Both the position numbers and the translations under genes were made by a program. Of a DNA stretch of 64,000 nt, positions 23,426 to 34,302 are shown piece by piece (position 1 is the first letter of the stretch; every line of letters starts with the position of its first letter). The stretch is from Tragulus kanchil (lineage: Eukaryota; Chordata; Mammalia; Artiodactyla; Tragulidae). Below the pieces are notes generated by a model. That model searched no databases. It had not been told where the DNA came from and was given only the letters and a program-made list of their open reading frames with translations. The stretch spans positions 95,073,608 to 95,137,607 of the forward strand of contig JAIOJX010000025.1 of NCBI GenBank assembly GCA_022376925.1, in the 5' to 3' direction.

Positions 23426-24474
23426 TTTTGTTCGTTTATAGGAAGGGCTATGTCTTCTGGGAGTGTCTATGTTAATCCATCTCTTGGATCTAAGTTAGTC
23501 TGCATTTTGTTGCTGAAATGTTGGAGGAGGGTAAGAGGAAGGTGAGGGGACGGGCTCTTGGCTAATAGCTCCATTATCTGGAAGACCGTTCTAGGTTACA
23601 ATCATAGGTCTGCATGTGCATTTTTGTGAAGTAGCTGTGTTTATTGTGGACAGAGTTGATTATTTTGCAACATCTAGGCTTTTTAGATGTCCTGAGGTGA
23701 CAATGTATGATAAAAAGTAGAATTAGTGAATTAACCAATTTGTAAATATCTTTATAATTGATTTTTAAAAAATAGGCAGCATCTTGGACATGGAATTGTT
23801 AAACCATCTCCAAGAAATGTACATCAGGACTTGTTCATTTAGGTTGGCAGCAGAGGGCAGAAGGAAGTATAAAGGGCGGCTGTATGTGAATGTGTTCATA
23901 TTTATCTCTTGATAGTAACTATTGATGTGTGTCCATCTCTTGGCTGTACTATAGGAATGCATTGTTGAATAATTCAGCAGAAACATATCTTTCTGCTAAT
24001 ACTTTAATAGTTTAGATCGTATAATGAATCCTCTTAGAAGCATTATACTTTGTGTACTTGGTTGCTTTTATGTCTTGTTTTTTAAATTGAACATTAAGGG
24101 AATGTAGTATTTTCATCATAGCTCTGCCAATATCTTTATCTAGAAGCCTGTTGCCATTTTTGTTTTCTCTGAAATTTTTGTCACCAAGAAAGGCAAGATT
24201 ACATTTTTTTCTTTCCAGATTGAGTGGTGTCGTGTATTCTTAGTTATCAAAATACTCATAACTTTGGGACTTTGAAATGGTAAATATTCATGATGTGTGA
24301 ATTTGCATGATACATAACTGTATGCTCTTAATTACGTAAGGATGGATGCTTAGTTGTGAAAATACACAAATGAGACCTAGAAGGACACGTCAGATGGTAA
24401 ACTGCTTGTCATTATGAAGGACTGTTTTTTGCTTCTTGTTTGGTTTCCTAATATGCACGTGTTAACTTTTAAGA

Positions 24475-24480
24475 AATAAA
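24475..24480 (+). terminator. Polyadenylation signal of the NORAD-like copy
   Basis: AATAAA lies about 10 bases before the A-rich tract 24486-24510 that marks the retrocopy 3' end. It is duplicated at 25587-25592. Confidence 0.8.
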
Positions 24481-24510
24481 TGTTATTTTAAAAAGCTTAA
24501 AAAAATAAAA

Positions 24511-24525
24511 CAAATCTCTTCTGGC
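24511..24525. repeat. Right target-site duplication of the NORAD-like retrocopy
   Basis: CAAATCTCTTCTGGC follows the A-rich tail and matches 16039-16055 except for a two-base gap. It is repeated near 25623-25637 in duplication 9. Confidence 0.65.
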
Positions 24526-25755
24526 TATCCCATTACAGATATTTGTTCATCCCAGTAGCCCCTCTTCTACCTCTCTTCTTTGATTCTCGTGTCCTCTTTT
24601 TCAGAGCCCTACAAAGAAACATTGGTCTTTCTTTATTACAGAGATTTTTAATTAGTTTTCATCATCTTGGAGGAGGTAAGAGAGGTTATGGGCCTGGTAT
24701 ATTTCAATCTGGGCTTTAGGTTCTAGGTGCATGTATTTGTGAAGTAGCTGTGTTTATTGTGGACAGAGTTGATTATTTTGCAACATCTAGGCTTTTAGAT
24801 GTCCTGAGGTGACAATGTATGATAAAAAGTAGAATTAGTGAATTAACCAATTTGTAAATATCTTTATAATTGATTTTTAAAAAATAGGCAGCATCTTGGA
24901 CATGGAATTGTTAAACCATCTCCAAGAAATGTACATCAGGACTTGTTCATTTAGGTTGGCAGCAGAGGGCAGAAGGAAGTATAAAGGGCGGCTGTATGTG
25001 AATGTGTTCATATTTATCTCTTGATAGTAACTATTGATGTGTGTCCATCTCTTGGCTGTACTATAGGAATGCATTGTTGAATAATTCAGCAGAAACATAT
25101 CTTTCTGCTAATACTTTAATAGTTTAGATCGTATAATGAATCCTCTTAGAAGCATTATACTTTGTGTACTTGGTTGCTTTTATGTCTTGTTTTTTAAATT
25201 GAACATTAAGGGAATGTAGTATTTTCATCATAGCTCTGCCAATATCTTTATCTAGAAGCCTGTTGCCATTTTTGTTTTCTCTGAAATTTTTGTCACCAAG
25301 AAAGGCAAGATTACATTTTTTTCTTTCCAGATTGAGTGGTGTCGTGTATTCTTAGTTATCAAAATACTCATAACTTTGGGACTTTGAAATGGTAAATATT
25401 CATGATGTGTGAATTTGCATGATACATAACTGTATGCTCTTAATTACGTAAGGATGGATGCTTAGTTGTGAAAATACACAAATGAGACCTAGAAGGACAC
25501 GTCAGATGGTAAACTGCTTGTCATTATGAAGGACTGTTTTTTGCTTCTTGTTTGGTTTCCTAATATGCACGTGTTAACTTTTAAGAAATAAATGTTATTT
25601 TAAAAAGCTTAAAAAAATAAAACAAATCTCTTCTGGCTATCCCATTACAGATATTTGTTCATCCCAGTAGCCCCTCTTCTACCTCTCTTCTTTGATTCTC
25701 GTGTCCTCTTTTTCAGAGCCCTACAAAGAAACATTGGTCTTTCTTTATTACAGAG

Positions 25756-26063
25756 AAAAATTTTCATCAATCTCTAGGCCCTGCTATCAAATATGGAAAA
25801 CCAAACTCATCTAATCAAGGTATTCAGGAGTCAAGAATATTCTAGTTAACTAGTTTAATCACATTTTTAGAAGACTATTTTATCCTAACACATATAAAAC
25901 AAAGTATTTCCTGTCATATGAAGAGCAACTTATTTTGCTTTTTAAGTGATACACAACTGTGTATAACTAAATGCACGCCTATAATTATGAACCGATTGTA
26001 ACCAATTTGTTTAATGAAAGCTCCTATCATTTAAGAACTGCTGTACTTTAATTTTCTTCATTT
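25756..26063. other. Unassigned AT-rich sequence
   Basis: About 0.3 kb between the NORAD-like region and the BovB fragment. No gene or repeat family recognised. Confidence 0.5.
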
Positions 26064-26402
26064 TAGTTCAGTTCAGTTGCTCAGTTGTGTTCAACTCTTT
26101 GTGACTCCATGAACTATGGCATGCCAGGCTTCCTCGTCCTCTCAGAGCTTGTTCAAACTCATGTCCATTGACTCAGTGATTCTATCTAACCATCTCTTCC
26201 CCTTTTGTCCCCTTATCCTTCTGCCTTCTATTTTCCCCAGTATCAGGGTCTTTTCCAATGAGTCATCTGTTCGCATCAGGTGGTCAAAGTATTGGAGCTT
26301 CAGCTTCAAAATCGGTCCCTCCAATGAATATTCAGAGTTGATTTCCTTTAGGACTAATTGGTTTGATCTCCTTGCAATCCAAGGGACTCTCAAGAGTCTT
26401 AA
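26064..26402 (-). mobile_element. BovB (RTE-type LINE) 3' fragment
   Basis: On the plus strand it starts 'agttcagttcagttgctcag' and runs to 'ccaagggactctcaagagtctt', the reverse complement of the BovB 3' end. Minus-strand translation at 26142-26432 keeps the ORF C-terminal pattern LKLQYFDHLM, then DSLEKTLILG, then RWLDRITESMDMSLNKL. 5'-truncated; only the C-terminal part of the reverse transcriptase ORF remains. BovB is horizontally acquired and among mammals is a strong marker for ruminants. Confidence 0.85.
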
Positions 26403-26654
26403 ACGTACAATCAAAATCAAGAGGAGTAACATAAACAGAACTTATTCATGTGAGCTTAATGTTGATTGCACATTAATCAGAATATGTAAGAAAGGGAGAG
26501 TTTTATTAATTAGTTAATTAATTAGTATGCATCTAGAGTGATTTTTTTCTTTGTAGAGTTGATTTCTGTTGTTTTCAAATGAGAACTCTGGGCAACAGAA
26601 TTTAAATGGAAGTGACTGTTCAATGCTCTGTGGTGACCTATGAGAAGGAAATCA

Positions 26655-26775
26655 AAGGAAGAGGGGTTATATGTATACATGTGGCTGATTCACTTTGCTG
26701 TACAGCACAAACTAACACAACATTGTAAAGCAACTACACTCCAACAACAGCGACAACAAAAAAATAAAATAAAAT
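26655..26775 (+). mobile_element. L1 3' end
   Basis: Contains 'gattcactttgctgtacagc', 'actaacacaacattgtaaag' and 'caactacactccaacaa', followed by an A-rich tail, the typical end of artiodactyl L1. Severely 5'-truncated. Confidence 0.7.
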
Positions 26776-28131
26776 GGAAGAAAGCAGGTTCAGCAGATTG
26801 TGAGAGACCAGGTTTTCATGACATCATCTGTGTTCCCAAATCCAGCCACAACTGAAGCCAGAACTTCCCTTGATTTTTCAATTATGTGAAGCAATAAATT
26901 CTCCTTCTCCTTAAGCCTGCTTGGGCTGAGTTTTTGAAACTCACAAAGCAAATAATCCCAACCGTTACTATATTGTACTCTTCCTTTCTATTCTTATGTC
27001 CTTTTTTATTTTTTTTATGATTTTGTGATAAAATTTAAAATAAATAACACTATAAAGATTACAAACATACAAAAAAAAAAAAAAAACCACCCATTTAATC
27101 CTTATGAAGGCTATTCATTACTGTGATCCAAAGTTCTATTAACAGGGCCAGGCACCTGTTTGCTCTTTAATATGAGATGAACTCAGCACAGAATTTGACA
27201 CTATTGATTCTGTTTTTCTTTCCTGTAAATTTTCTAGTTGTTTGAGCTTTTCATTCTTTTTAAAACTAACTCATGGTAAGTGAAATGAAATGCATGGTTT
27301 TCTGTTTGACTTCTGAGTTCCATTAACTTAAAAACAAGCTTGAAAAAAAAAAAAAGCTTGATTTTTATTACTCATATTTAAGCATTAAAAACTCACACAG
27401 TTGTATATATATTTATTATTTTATAATCTGCCTACATAGCATTGTAGAAACAGAAAATACATATCCACTCAAAATGATGGTCTCATCCCCATGGAAATAT
27501 TTCTAGAGTACAAAGTATAATTGCCTGAGATGTTTGACATCAGGTTGCTTTTTTACTTTTCCATTAGAATTTCTGCTGCATGCATTTTGTACAAAGTTAT
27601 TGCTCTTCAATATTTGTTAAACACAGTTATACAGTTAATTTTTTTTTTTCAGAACAAGGTCATGTGGATCAGTGAGTTTACTCACTTGCATGTGATTTGG
27701 ACTTAAATTAAACCAGTTAACCAAGATGAAACCAAAATCAGAATGTTAACTTATTTGAATGGACACATCTATGTTATTTAGGAAAAAAATTAAAAGCATG
27801 TTGGCATAACATACACACACATAATATTGGACTTATTTTTACTCTTTGGGTTTAAAAGTATGGTTGATTTTTATGATTATAAAAAGCTAATATATGAACA
27901 TTGTTAAAAAGACTAAACACTGTAGAAAAATTCAAAAATGAAAAAGTATCTATGATGTTACTCTCAGATATAACAATTATTATTTTCAAATAGTGTCTTT
28001 ATATCTTTTAGCCAGACATAGATATTTTTATATACATTTTTTGAGATAAGTATGTCCATATAATTTTGTATAATCTTTTAAAAATACCTTTGTTATAAAA
28101 ATAAAATTATGATAAAATATTTTAACTTTTA
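26776..28131. other. Unassigned AT-rich sequence
   Basis: About 1.35 kb with A tracts near 27070 and 27345 and a T tract at 27640. Short open frames only. No gene or confidently named repeat. Confidence 0.5.
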
Positions 28132-28146
28132 CATCACCTATTCCTT

Positions 28147-28457
28147 TTTATTTATTTATTTAGGGTGGAGGTCGGGTTGGGGAGGGAGGGGAGCGGGCGG
28201 GCCACTGCTATTGGTCTTTCATTTCTCCATTTTCATCCGTCTTTGCTCTTTGGCTCCTGTGGGCCTCCCATCACAGTGGTGTCTGTCTTTGTAGAGCACC
28301 GGCTCTGGGTGCATGCGCTCCAGAGCTCCGGCTCGGTGATTGGACACATCGGTCCAGCCGCTCCGCGGCACGTGGGATCTTCCCAGGCCAGGGATGGAAC
28401 CGGCGCCCCTTATACTGCAAGGCGGTGTCCTTACCCACTGGACCACCAGGGGAAGCC
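28147..28457 (-). mobile_element. tRNA-Glu-derived SINE, long form
   Basis: Minus-strand full-length copy: 'atttatttatttaggg' tail, G-rich extension, body and head. Imperfect target duplication CATCACCTATTCC/CATCACCTGTTAC at 28132 and 28458. Confidence 0.9.
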
Positions 28458-28974
28458 CATCACCTGTTACTTTAATAGATTACTCCACTGTCTGAAATTG
28501 ATGAAATGAAAAGTATTCAAAAGAAAAGTATTTCATTTGAATATGGTTATGTACTAAATTATGGCACTATAACTGTAACTTGTAAATCATTACAGATCTA
28601 AGACTAACGTCTTAATTTTATGGTCTTACTATGTACTTGACATTATCAAGATTAAAAAAATATAAGCCATCTTGTTTAATTCTCTAAATGACTTTTAATG
28701 GTATATAAAAGAAGTAGCATTAGCATAATGGAGTGGGTTTGGGTAGGGAAGAAGGATAAAACATGTACTAGAGGAAGTTAGGAGATCTGGTCACCCAAAA
28801 CTAGTTAACTCTGACCATTTGGAATACTTTCTTGTATCAGCTTTGCTAGAGTATGGTGCCCAGTTGTTTTGGTCAAACATAAGTCTAGATGTCACTGCAA
28901 AGGTTTTTTTTTTTAAGATGTTATTGACTTTTATAACCAGTTGACTTTAAGTAAAGCAGATTGTCTCAGAAGGT

Positions 28975-29105
28975 GAAGTTCTGGGTATGGGTAGTGGTAA
29001 TGGGTGTAGAACAATGCAAATGTTCCTAACACCATTGAACTATACAAAAAGAATGATTAAAATGGGAAGTTTTATGTTATGTATATTTTACCACAATTAA
29101 AAGAA
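28975..29105 (+). mobile_element. Old L1-like 3' end (copy at 30035-30165)
   Basis: The phrases 'accattgaactatacaaaaag', 'aatgggaagttttatgttatg' and 'tatattttaccacaattaaaa' match the mammalian L1 3'-end pattern. Diverged; subfamily not assigned. Confidence 0.55.
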
Positions 29106-29459
29106 AAGTATAGCAGATTACTCTCCATAGCATGGGTGCACCTCTTCTAATCAGATGAAGGCCTTAAGAACAAAGGCGGGTTTCCTGAAAAAGAAAGAAT
29201 TCTGCCTCAAGATGGCACCATAGAAATTCTGCCTGAGTTTTGAATATTTTGAATCAAATCTGATGGCCTCTCCTACAGATTTTGGACTTGCCATTCCCTG
29301 CGATCACATGAGCCAATTCCTTAAAAAAAAAAAACTCCCCCCTCCTTTCTCCTAACTGTAATCAATACAGAAAACTTGGCTAAATGACCCAAAGTTTTAA
29401 TTTCTTCAGTTAAAGGTTGGGAGATAGAATTAGATCAAAGGTTTCTCCCCAGTATTCTT

Positions 29460-29647
29460 GCGCTTCCTTGGTGGTGGAGATGGTAAAGACTCCGCCTGCA
29501 ATGTGGGAGACCTGGATTCAATTCCTGGGTTGGGGATATCTCCTGGAGAAGGGATAGGCTACTCACAGCAGTATTCTTGCCAGGAGAATTTCATGGCTTG
29601 TCCATGGGGTTGCAAAGAGTCAGACATGACTGAGAAACTTGACTTTT
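29460..29647 (+). mobile_element. Bov-tA SINE (copies at 30520-30707 and 31545-31732)
   Basis: Begins 'cgcttccttggtggtggagatgg' and contains 'cctgcaatgtgggagacctgg' and 'ttgggga..tctcctggagaagg'. It ends 'caaagagtcagacatgactgag'. This is the ruminant Bov-tA pattern with A and B boxes partly decayed. One insertion is shown three times because duplications 10 and 11 overlap. Confidence 0.85.
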
Positions 29648-30440
29648 CAAACTGCAGTCTGTGGATCAGTCTTAATTTTATGGTCTTACTATGTACTTGA
29701 CATTATCAAGATTAAAAAAATATAAGCCATCTTGTTTAATTCTCTAAATGACTTTTAATGGTATATAAAAGAAGTAGCATTAGCATAATGGAGTGGGTTT
29801 GGGTAGGGAAGAAGGATAAAACATGTACTAGAGGAAGTTAGGAGATCTGGTCACCCAAAACTAGTTAACTCTGACCATTTGGAATACTTTCTTGTATCAG
29901 CTTTGCTAGAGTATGGTGCCCAGTTGTTTTGGTCAAACATAAGTCTAGATGTCACTGCAAAGGTTTTTTTTTTTAAGATGTTATTGACTTTTATAACCAG
30001 TTGACTTTAAGTAAAGCAGATTGTCTCAGAAGGTGAAGTTCTGGGTATGGGTAGTGGTAATGGGTGTAGAACAATGCAAATGTTCCTAACACCATTGAAC
30101 TATACAAAAAGAATGATTAAAATGGGAAGTTTTATGTTATGTATATTTTACCACAATTAAAAGAAAAGTATAGCAGATTACTCTCCATAGCATGGGTGCA
30201 CCTCTTCTAATCAGATGAAGGCCTTAAGAACAAAGGCGGGTTTCCTGAAAAAGAAAGAATTCTGCCTCAAGATGGCACCATAGAAATTCTGCCTGAGTTT
30301 TGAATATTTTGAATCAAATCTGATGGCCTCTCCTACAGATTTTGGACTTGCCATTCCCTGCGATCACATGAGCCAATTCCTTAAAAAAAAAAAACTCCCC
30401 CCTCCTTTCTCCTAACTGTAATCAATACAGAAAACTTGGC

Positions 30441-32468
30441 TAAATGACCCAAAGTTTTAATTTCTTCAGTTAAAGGTTGGGAGATAGAATTAGATCAAAG
30501 GTTTCTCCCCAGTATTCTTGCGCTTCCTTGGTGGTGGAGATGGTAAAGACTCCGCCTGCAATGTGGGAGACCTGGATTCAATTCCTGGGTTGGGGATATC
30601 TCCTGGAGAAGGGATAGGCTACTCACAGCAGTATTCTTGCCAGGAGAATTTCATGGCTTGTCCATGGGGTTGCAAAGAGTCAGACATGACTGAGAAACTT
30701 GACTTTTCAAACTGCAGTCTGTGGATCAGTCTTCATTTTGGACAAAATTCTACCTAGGCTGTGATAAAAAGAAAAAACAAGTTTCTCAGTCTTTTAGAAA
30801 CCAAATGTGTTCAAGTATATGGCCAAATATGTTCAAGTATATTTTTCTCTCCTCCCACAGTGTTCCCTCTAGTTTATAGTCTTCAGCTCTTTTTTGGAGT
30901 GGAAATACTCTTGTGTTTATGAAGCAATAATGATAATAGTTGATAGTTAACTGTTCTGTCTTGTGTTTTAATGTACCAAGGCAAGATGCAAAGTTGGCAA
31001 CTTTAAATCAGTTACCTAATTTAGGAGACTTTTTACTAGTTAATGTAATTTAAAAATATGGGAGTCACAGCCGTAGATGATCCCTTCCAACTCTAAACTT
31101 CTAAAGCTCTAAGATAAGATGTTAAGGACTCATTTAGTTAGAGACTCAGAAATCAAAAAATAAAAACAAAACATAAAATATTATGAAGACAAAGAACTTA
31201 TTTGTGGATTTTTAGTCATTTTGGATTATTAATGCTACTTTGTATTCTGTAAACACGGTAAAGGCCAGTAACTGTGGGTTTATACAGCATAACTTCCCTG
31301 TTCTGCTGGTAAAACTTTCAGCCTCAATTCCTGGTAAAAGTTAACATTTAACATGCCCTTAGTTGATTCTTCCAATTTATTTCATGGTTAGATAAAAGAG
31401 ATTAGCTAAACCAGCTTTACTAATCTGTTTTCAATTTTAATCTTTAATGAACAAAAAACCCAGGGTAAATGACCCAAAGTTTTAATTTCTTCAGTTAAAG
31501 GTTGGGAGATAGAATTAGATCAAAGGTTTCTCCCCAGTATTCTTGCGCTTCCTTGGTGGTGGAGATGGTAAAGACTCCGCCTGCAATGTGGGAGACCTGG
31601 ATTCAATTCCTGGGTTGGGGATATCTCCTGGAGAAGGGATAGGCTACTCACAGCAGTATTCTTGCCAGGAGAATTTCATGGCTTGTCCATGGGGTTGCAA
31701 AGAGTCAGACATGACTGAGAAACTTGACTTTTCAAACTGCAGTCTGTGGATCAGTCTTCATTTTGGACAAAATTCTACCTAGGCTGTGATAAAAAGAAAA
31801 AACAAGTTTCTCAGTCTTTTAGAAACCAAATGTGTTCAAGTATATGGCCAAATATGTTCAAGTATATTTTTCTCTCCTCCCACAGTGTTCCCTCTAGTTT
31901 ATAGTCTTCAGCTCTTTTTTGGAGTGGAAATACTCTTGTGTTTATGAAGCAATAATGATAATAGTTGATAGTTAACTGTTCTGTCTTGTGTTTTAATGTA
32001 CCAAGGCAAGATGCAAAGTTGGCAACTTTAAATCAGTTACCTAATTTAGGAGACTTTTTACTAGTTAATGTAATTTAAAAATATGGGAGTCACAGCCGTA
32101 GATGATCCCTTCCAACTCTAAACTTCTAAAGCTCTAAGATAAGATGTTAAGGACTCATTTAGTTAGAGACTCAGAAATCAAAAAATAAAAACAAAACATA
32201 AAATATTATGAAGACAAAGAACTTATTTGTGGATTTTTAGTCATTTTGGATTATTAATGCTACTTTGTATTCTGTAAACACGGTAAAGGCCAGTAACTGT
32301 GGGTTTATACAGCATAACTTCCCTGTTCTGCTGGTAAAACTTTCAGCCTCAATTCCTGGTAAAAGTTAACATTTAACATGCCCTTAGTTGATTCTTCCAA
32401 TTTATTTCATGGTTAGATAAAAGAGATTAGCTAAACCAGCTTTACTAATCTGTTTTCAATTTTAATCT
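30441..32468. repeat. Tandem duplication 11 (2 x ~1.0 kb)
   Basis: Bases 30441-31443 recur at 31466-32468, offset 1025, with a 22-base spacer. It overlaps duplication 10 by about 290 bases. Apart from the Bov-tA SINE the content is unassigned AT-rich DNA. Confidence 0.95.
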
Positions 32469-34302
32469 GATGACACAGGGTAACCAGAAAGCCAGAGTGT
32501 AGAAAAAGATAGGGGGGATTTCCTCTTGCATAGATTAATATCCTCGTGTATTAACAACAGAAACTATGAAAAAATGGGTTTTTTAAAAATATAAAGCTGG
32601 TTTTAAAATTCAGCTTTTCTGGTCATTAGGTAGTAAAAACGAATCAGTAGTCCTTTGATAGATGACTCTTCAGTGGGTTTAGAGATACAGTTATAACTGT
32701 AGTGACTTATTTGTGGGCAAATAATAGGTGAACTTATAGAGCTGTCAACCAGGATTCAAACAGGGCTTCAGTAGCTGCATTTGAGTAGCTCAGTAAATCA
32801 TCCATCATAATTCCTTATGGATTATCAGTATTCAGAAAGGAATTGAAATTAATTCACTTAGCTATAATGTTCTTGAGGAAAATCATTTAAAGCTTTATTC
32901 TCTTATCGTACACTGAAGAGAAGATTTATGAAACCTAAGTAGAGTTTAAGATATCTTTCCAGACTAAAATATATCTATTTTTAACTACATTGTTATATTT
33001 GGGGAGGGTCTTCCAAATATTTCCCTCTAAATTTATACTGACTTCTTCACTTTTGTTGATGTGATTAAATTCCATATAAAAAGCAGAGCTTATCATTATA
33101 GATCTAGGTATGTGTTGATAAAATTTGGTCAATCTTCATTTAAAAGTTCCAAGCTCAAGTTTCTCATTCACCAAGAATGTCTTTTCTTATGTGTTTGCAT
33201 ATGTGCAACAAAAATAGGTTTTGAGTTTCTACTTTCTCTTTTTTAAAAATATAGGCAACAGAAAAAGTGTATTTAATCGTTTCTTGTGCCCCTTTCTTAT
33301 TCTGTCCAGAGGTTCCATTCATATGGTTATAGTCATGGCTGATATCTGGATATAAATATATTTATTACTCAGAAATAGAAATAATTTTTTTCTCAACAGA
33401 GACTGTAGAATGAATGGCTTTGGCTAAGTGATGTCTTTGAATCTTACATTTTAATATTTACCTCACTTGTGTTTTCATTATCTCTGGTAAAGATGCAGGG
33501 CACCTTTCCCAAGGAATTTAAGTAAAGGTAAACAGAGTTGGTTAGAGGTAATGAGAAGTGATATCACAATGAGTCACAGGTCTGGTTCTCTAGCTGACAA
33601 CTGAGGATGTAAATTCCCAGAACAGGCCAGTTTTATCAGTGTTTAAGAGGACAAAAAAATGTCATAGGATGCCAAGAAACTCTCTTTTCAATCTGCTTTC
33701 TTTATGGCAAGGGAATATTCAAGAAACAGACAAGACCAGAAAGTGACAAAACAATCAGCTATAAATATAGCCTGTGTTTATTCGAGGACAGTGTGTTCTG
33801 TAAAGCACTGTGAATATTTGGATTCTTGCAAAGAACTGTGTCTAGTTTAACTGAAATTTGCAAGTGCAGAAGAGAGAAGAAAACATATCCTGGAGAACAT
33901 AGCACACCATATGGGTGTTTAGTATCCTGTTCTGTTTTTGTTCTAGTCACAGGATAAAAATTTCCATTTTGCCTAGATTGACTGCCATTGCATGGCTGGG
34001 CCACAAATTCTATTAACATTCATTCACTTATTTGCTGTTTGCCAGAAACTGAAACATGAGAATCTGTAGGAAAGAAGCCTATTTCTGCCCATATTTTAGC
34101 AACAGAGGACAAAAGAAACCTGAGAATTATAAATCATAATACAGTGTGATGAGTGCCAAATAGTGTGTGATGAAGGAAAAAAAGTGAAGACTTAGGGTCA
34201 CCAACTCATCCTAGTTTACCTGGTAGTTTTCTGGTTTTAGCACTGAAAGCCCAGTCCTGGTTTTGACTGGGAAACCCCTCTGTCCCAGCCAAACCCAGAC
34301 AG
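32469..34302. other. Unassigned sequence
   Basis: About 1.8 kb, AT-rich, no recognised gene, RNA or repeat. Open frames at 32935-33132, 33061-33246 and 33759-34019 are short, unsupported and lack recognisable motifs. Confidence 0.5.

Larger units (their letters stand above)
16845..23690 (+). repeat. Array of ~300-350 bp NORAD units with conserved hairpins
   Basis: Hairpin arms of the type ACATCTAG and CTAGATGT, separated by 3-5 bases, occur at 16845, 17211 (weaker), 17561, 19028, 19362, 20316, 20622, 20965, 21290, 21639 and 23670 (closing with a G-U pair). Copies also lie in the duplicated segments. After collapse the spacing is 295-366 bp, with one degraded unit before 23670, giving about 12 units. 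At 20622 the arms are ATATCTAG and CTAGATAT: both sides changed together, so pairing is kept. This supports an RNA stem rather than chance inverted repeats. Confidence 0.85.
16791..23748 (+). promoter_or_regulatory. Twelve distinct Pumilio response elements (TGTANATA)
   Basis: RNA-level sites counted once across duplications: TGTATATA at 16791, 17172, 17518, 19319 and 21250; TGTAAATA at 19097, 20387 and 23741; TGTACATA at 19328, 20283 and 21259; TGTAGATA at 20589. They sit at similar places relative to the hairpins: before them ('tgtatatagtg..acaaatgag') or after them ('tttgtaaatatcttttt'). In parental NORAD such sites sequester PUM proteins. Here some units have lost them, for example 'gaataaatatcc' near 22341 where TGTAAATA is expected. 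Confidence 0.75.
16056..24510 (+). pseudogene. NORAD: Full-length NORAD (LINC00657)-like lncRNA retrocopy
   Basis: NORAD is a ~5.3 kb intronless cytoplasmic lncRNA that binds PUMILIO 1/2 through repeated ~300-nt units and so protects genome stability (established knowledge). Seen here: a GC- and CpG-rich 5' part (about 16056-16680), then repeat units each with a short hairpin, TGTANATA Pumilio sites and the phrases 'ggacaaatgagtcctaatt' and 'gttgccagtgtatgacaaa'. An AATAAA follows at 24475 and then an A-rich tail. After removing three tandem duplications (1173, 628 and 1071 bp) and a SINE (~336 bp) the length is about 5.25 kb, as expected for NORAD. Target duplications and tail indicate a processed copy rather than the parent gene. 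Whether it is transcribed cannot be seen. Identification rests on architecture, not on an alignment. Confidence 0.75.
23623..25755. repeat. Tandem duplication 9 (2 x ~1.02 kb), NORAD 3' end plus flank
   Basis: Bases 23623-24643 recur at 24736-25755, separated by 92 bases. Each copy has the last hairpin unit, the polyadenylation signal, the A tail, the right target duplication and about 120 bp of flank. The spacer 24644-24735 looks like an error-rich version of neighbouring sequence ('ttggaggaggtaagag' against 'ttggaggagggtaagag' at 23520). Confidence 0.95.
28610..30733. repeat. Tandem duplication 10 (2 x 1060 bp)
   Basis: Bases 28610-29670 recur at 29671-30733, offset 1060, joined at a 5-base microhomology (GTCTT). 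Each copy carries an old L1-like 3' end and a Bov-tA SINE. Confidence 0.95.

Noticed and set aside
16845..23690. CRISPR-like array (repeated short palindromes at regular spacing)
   Set aside because: Spacing is ~300-350 bp, the spacers are themselves homologous repeat units, and the genome is mammalian; the pattern fits NORAD units.
16056..24510. The functional parental NORAD gene
   Set aside because: The A-rich tail, near-matching flanking duplications, repeat-only surroundings and SINE interruption favour a retrocopy; not fully excluded without synteny.
16056..24510. XIST repeat D (~290-bp tandem units)
   Set aside because: Considered because of unit size, but the TGTANATA sites, the recurrent CTAGATGT hairpins, single-exon layout and ~5.2 kb collapsed length match NORAD better; no XIST A-repeat motifs seen.
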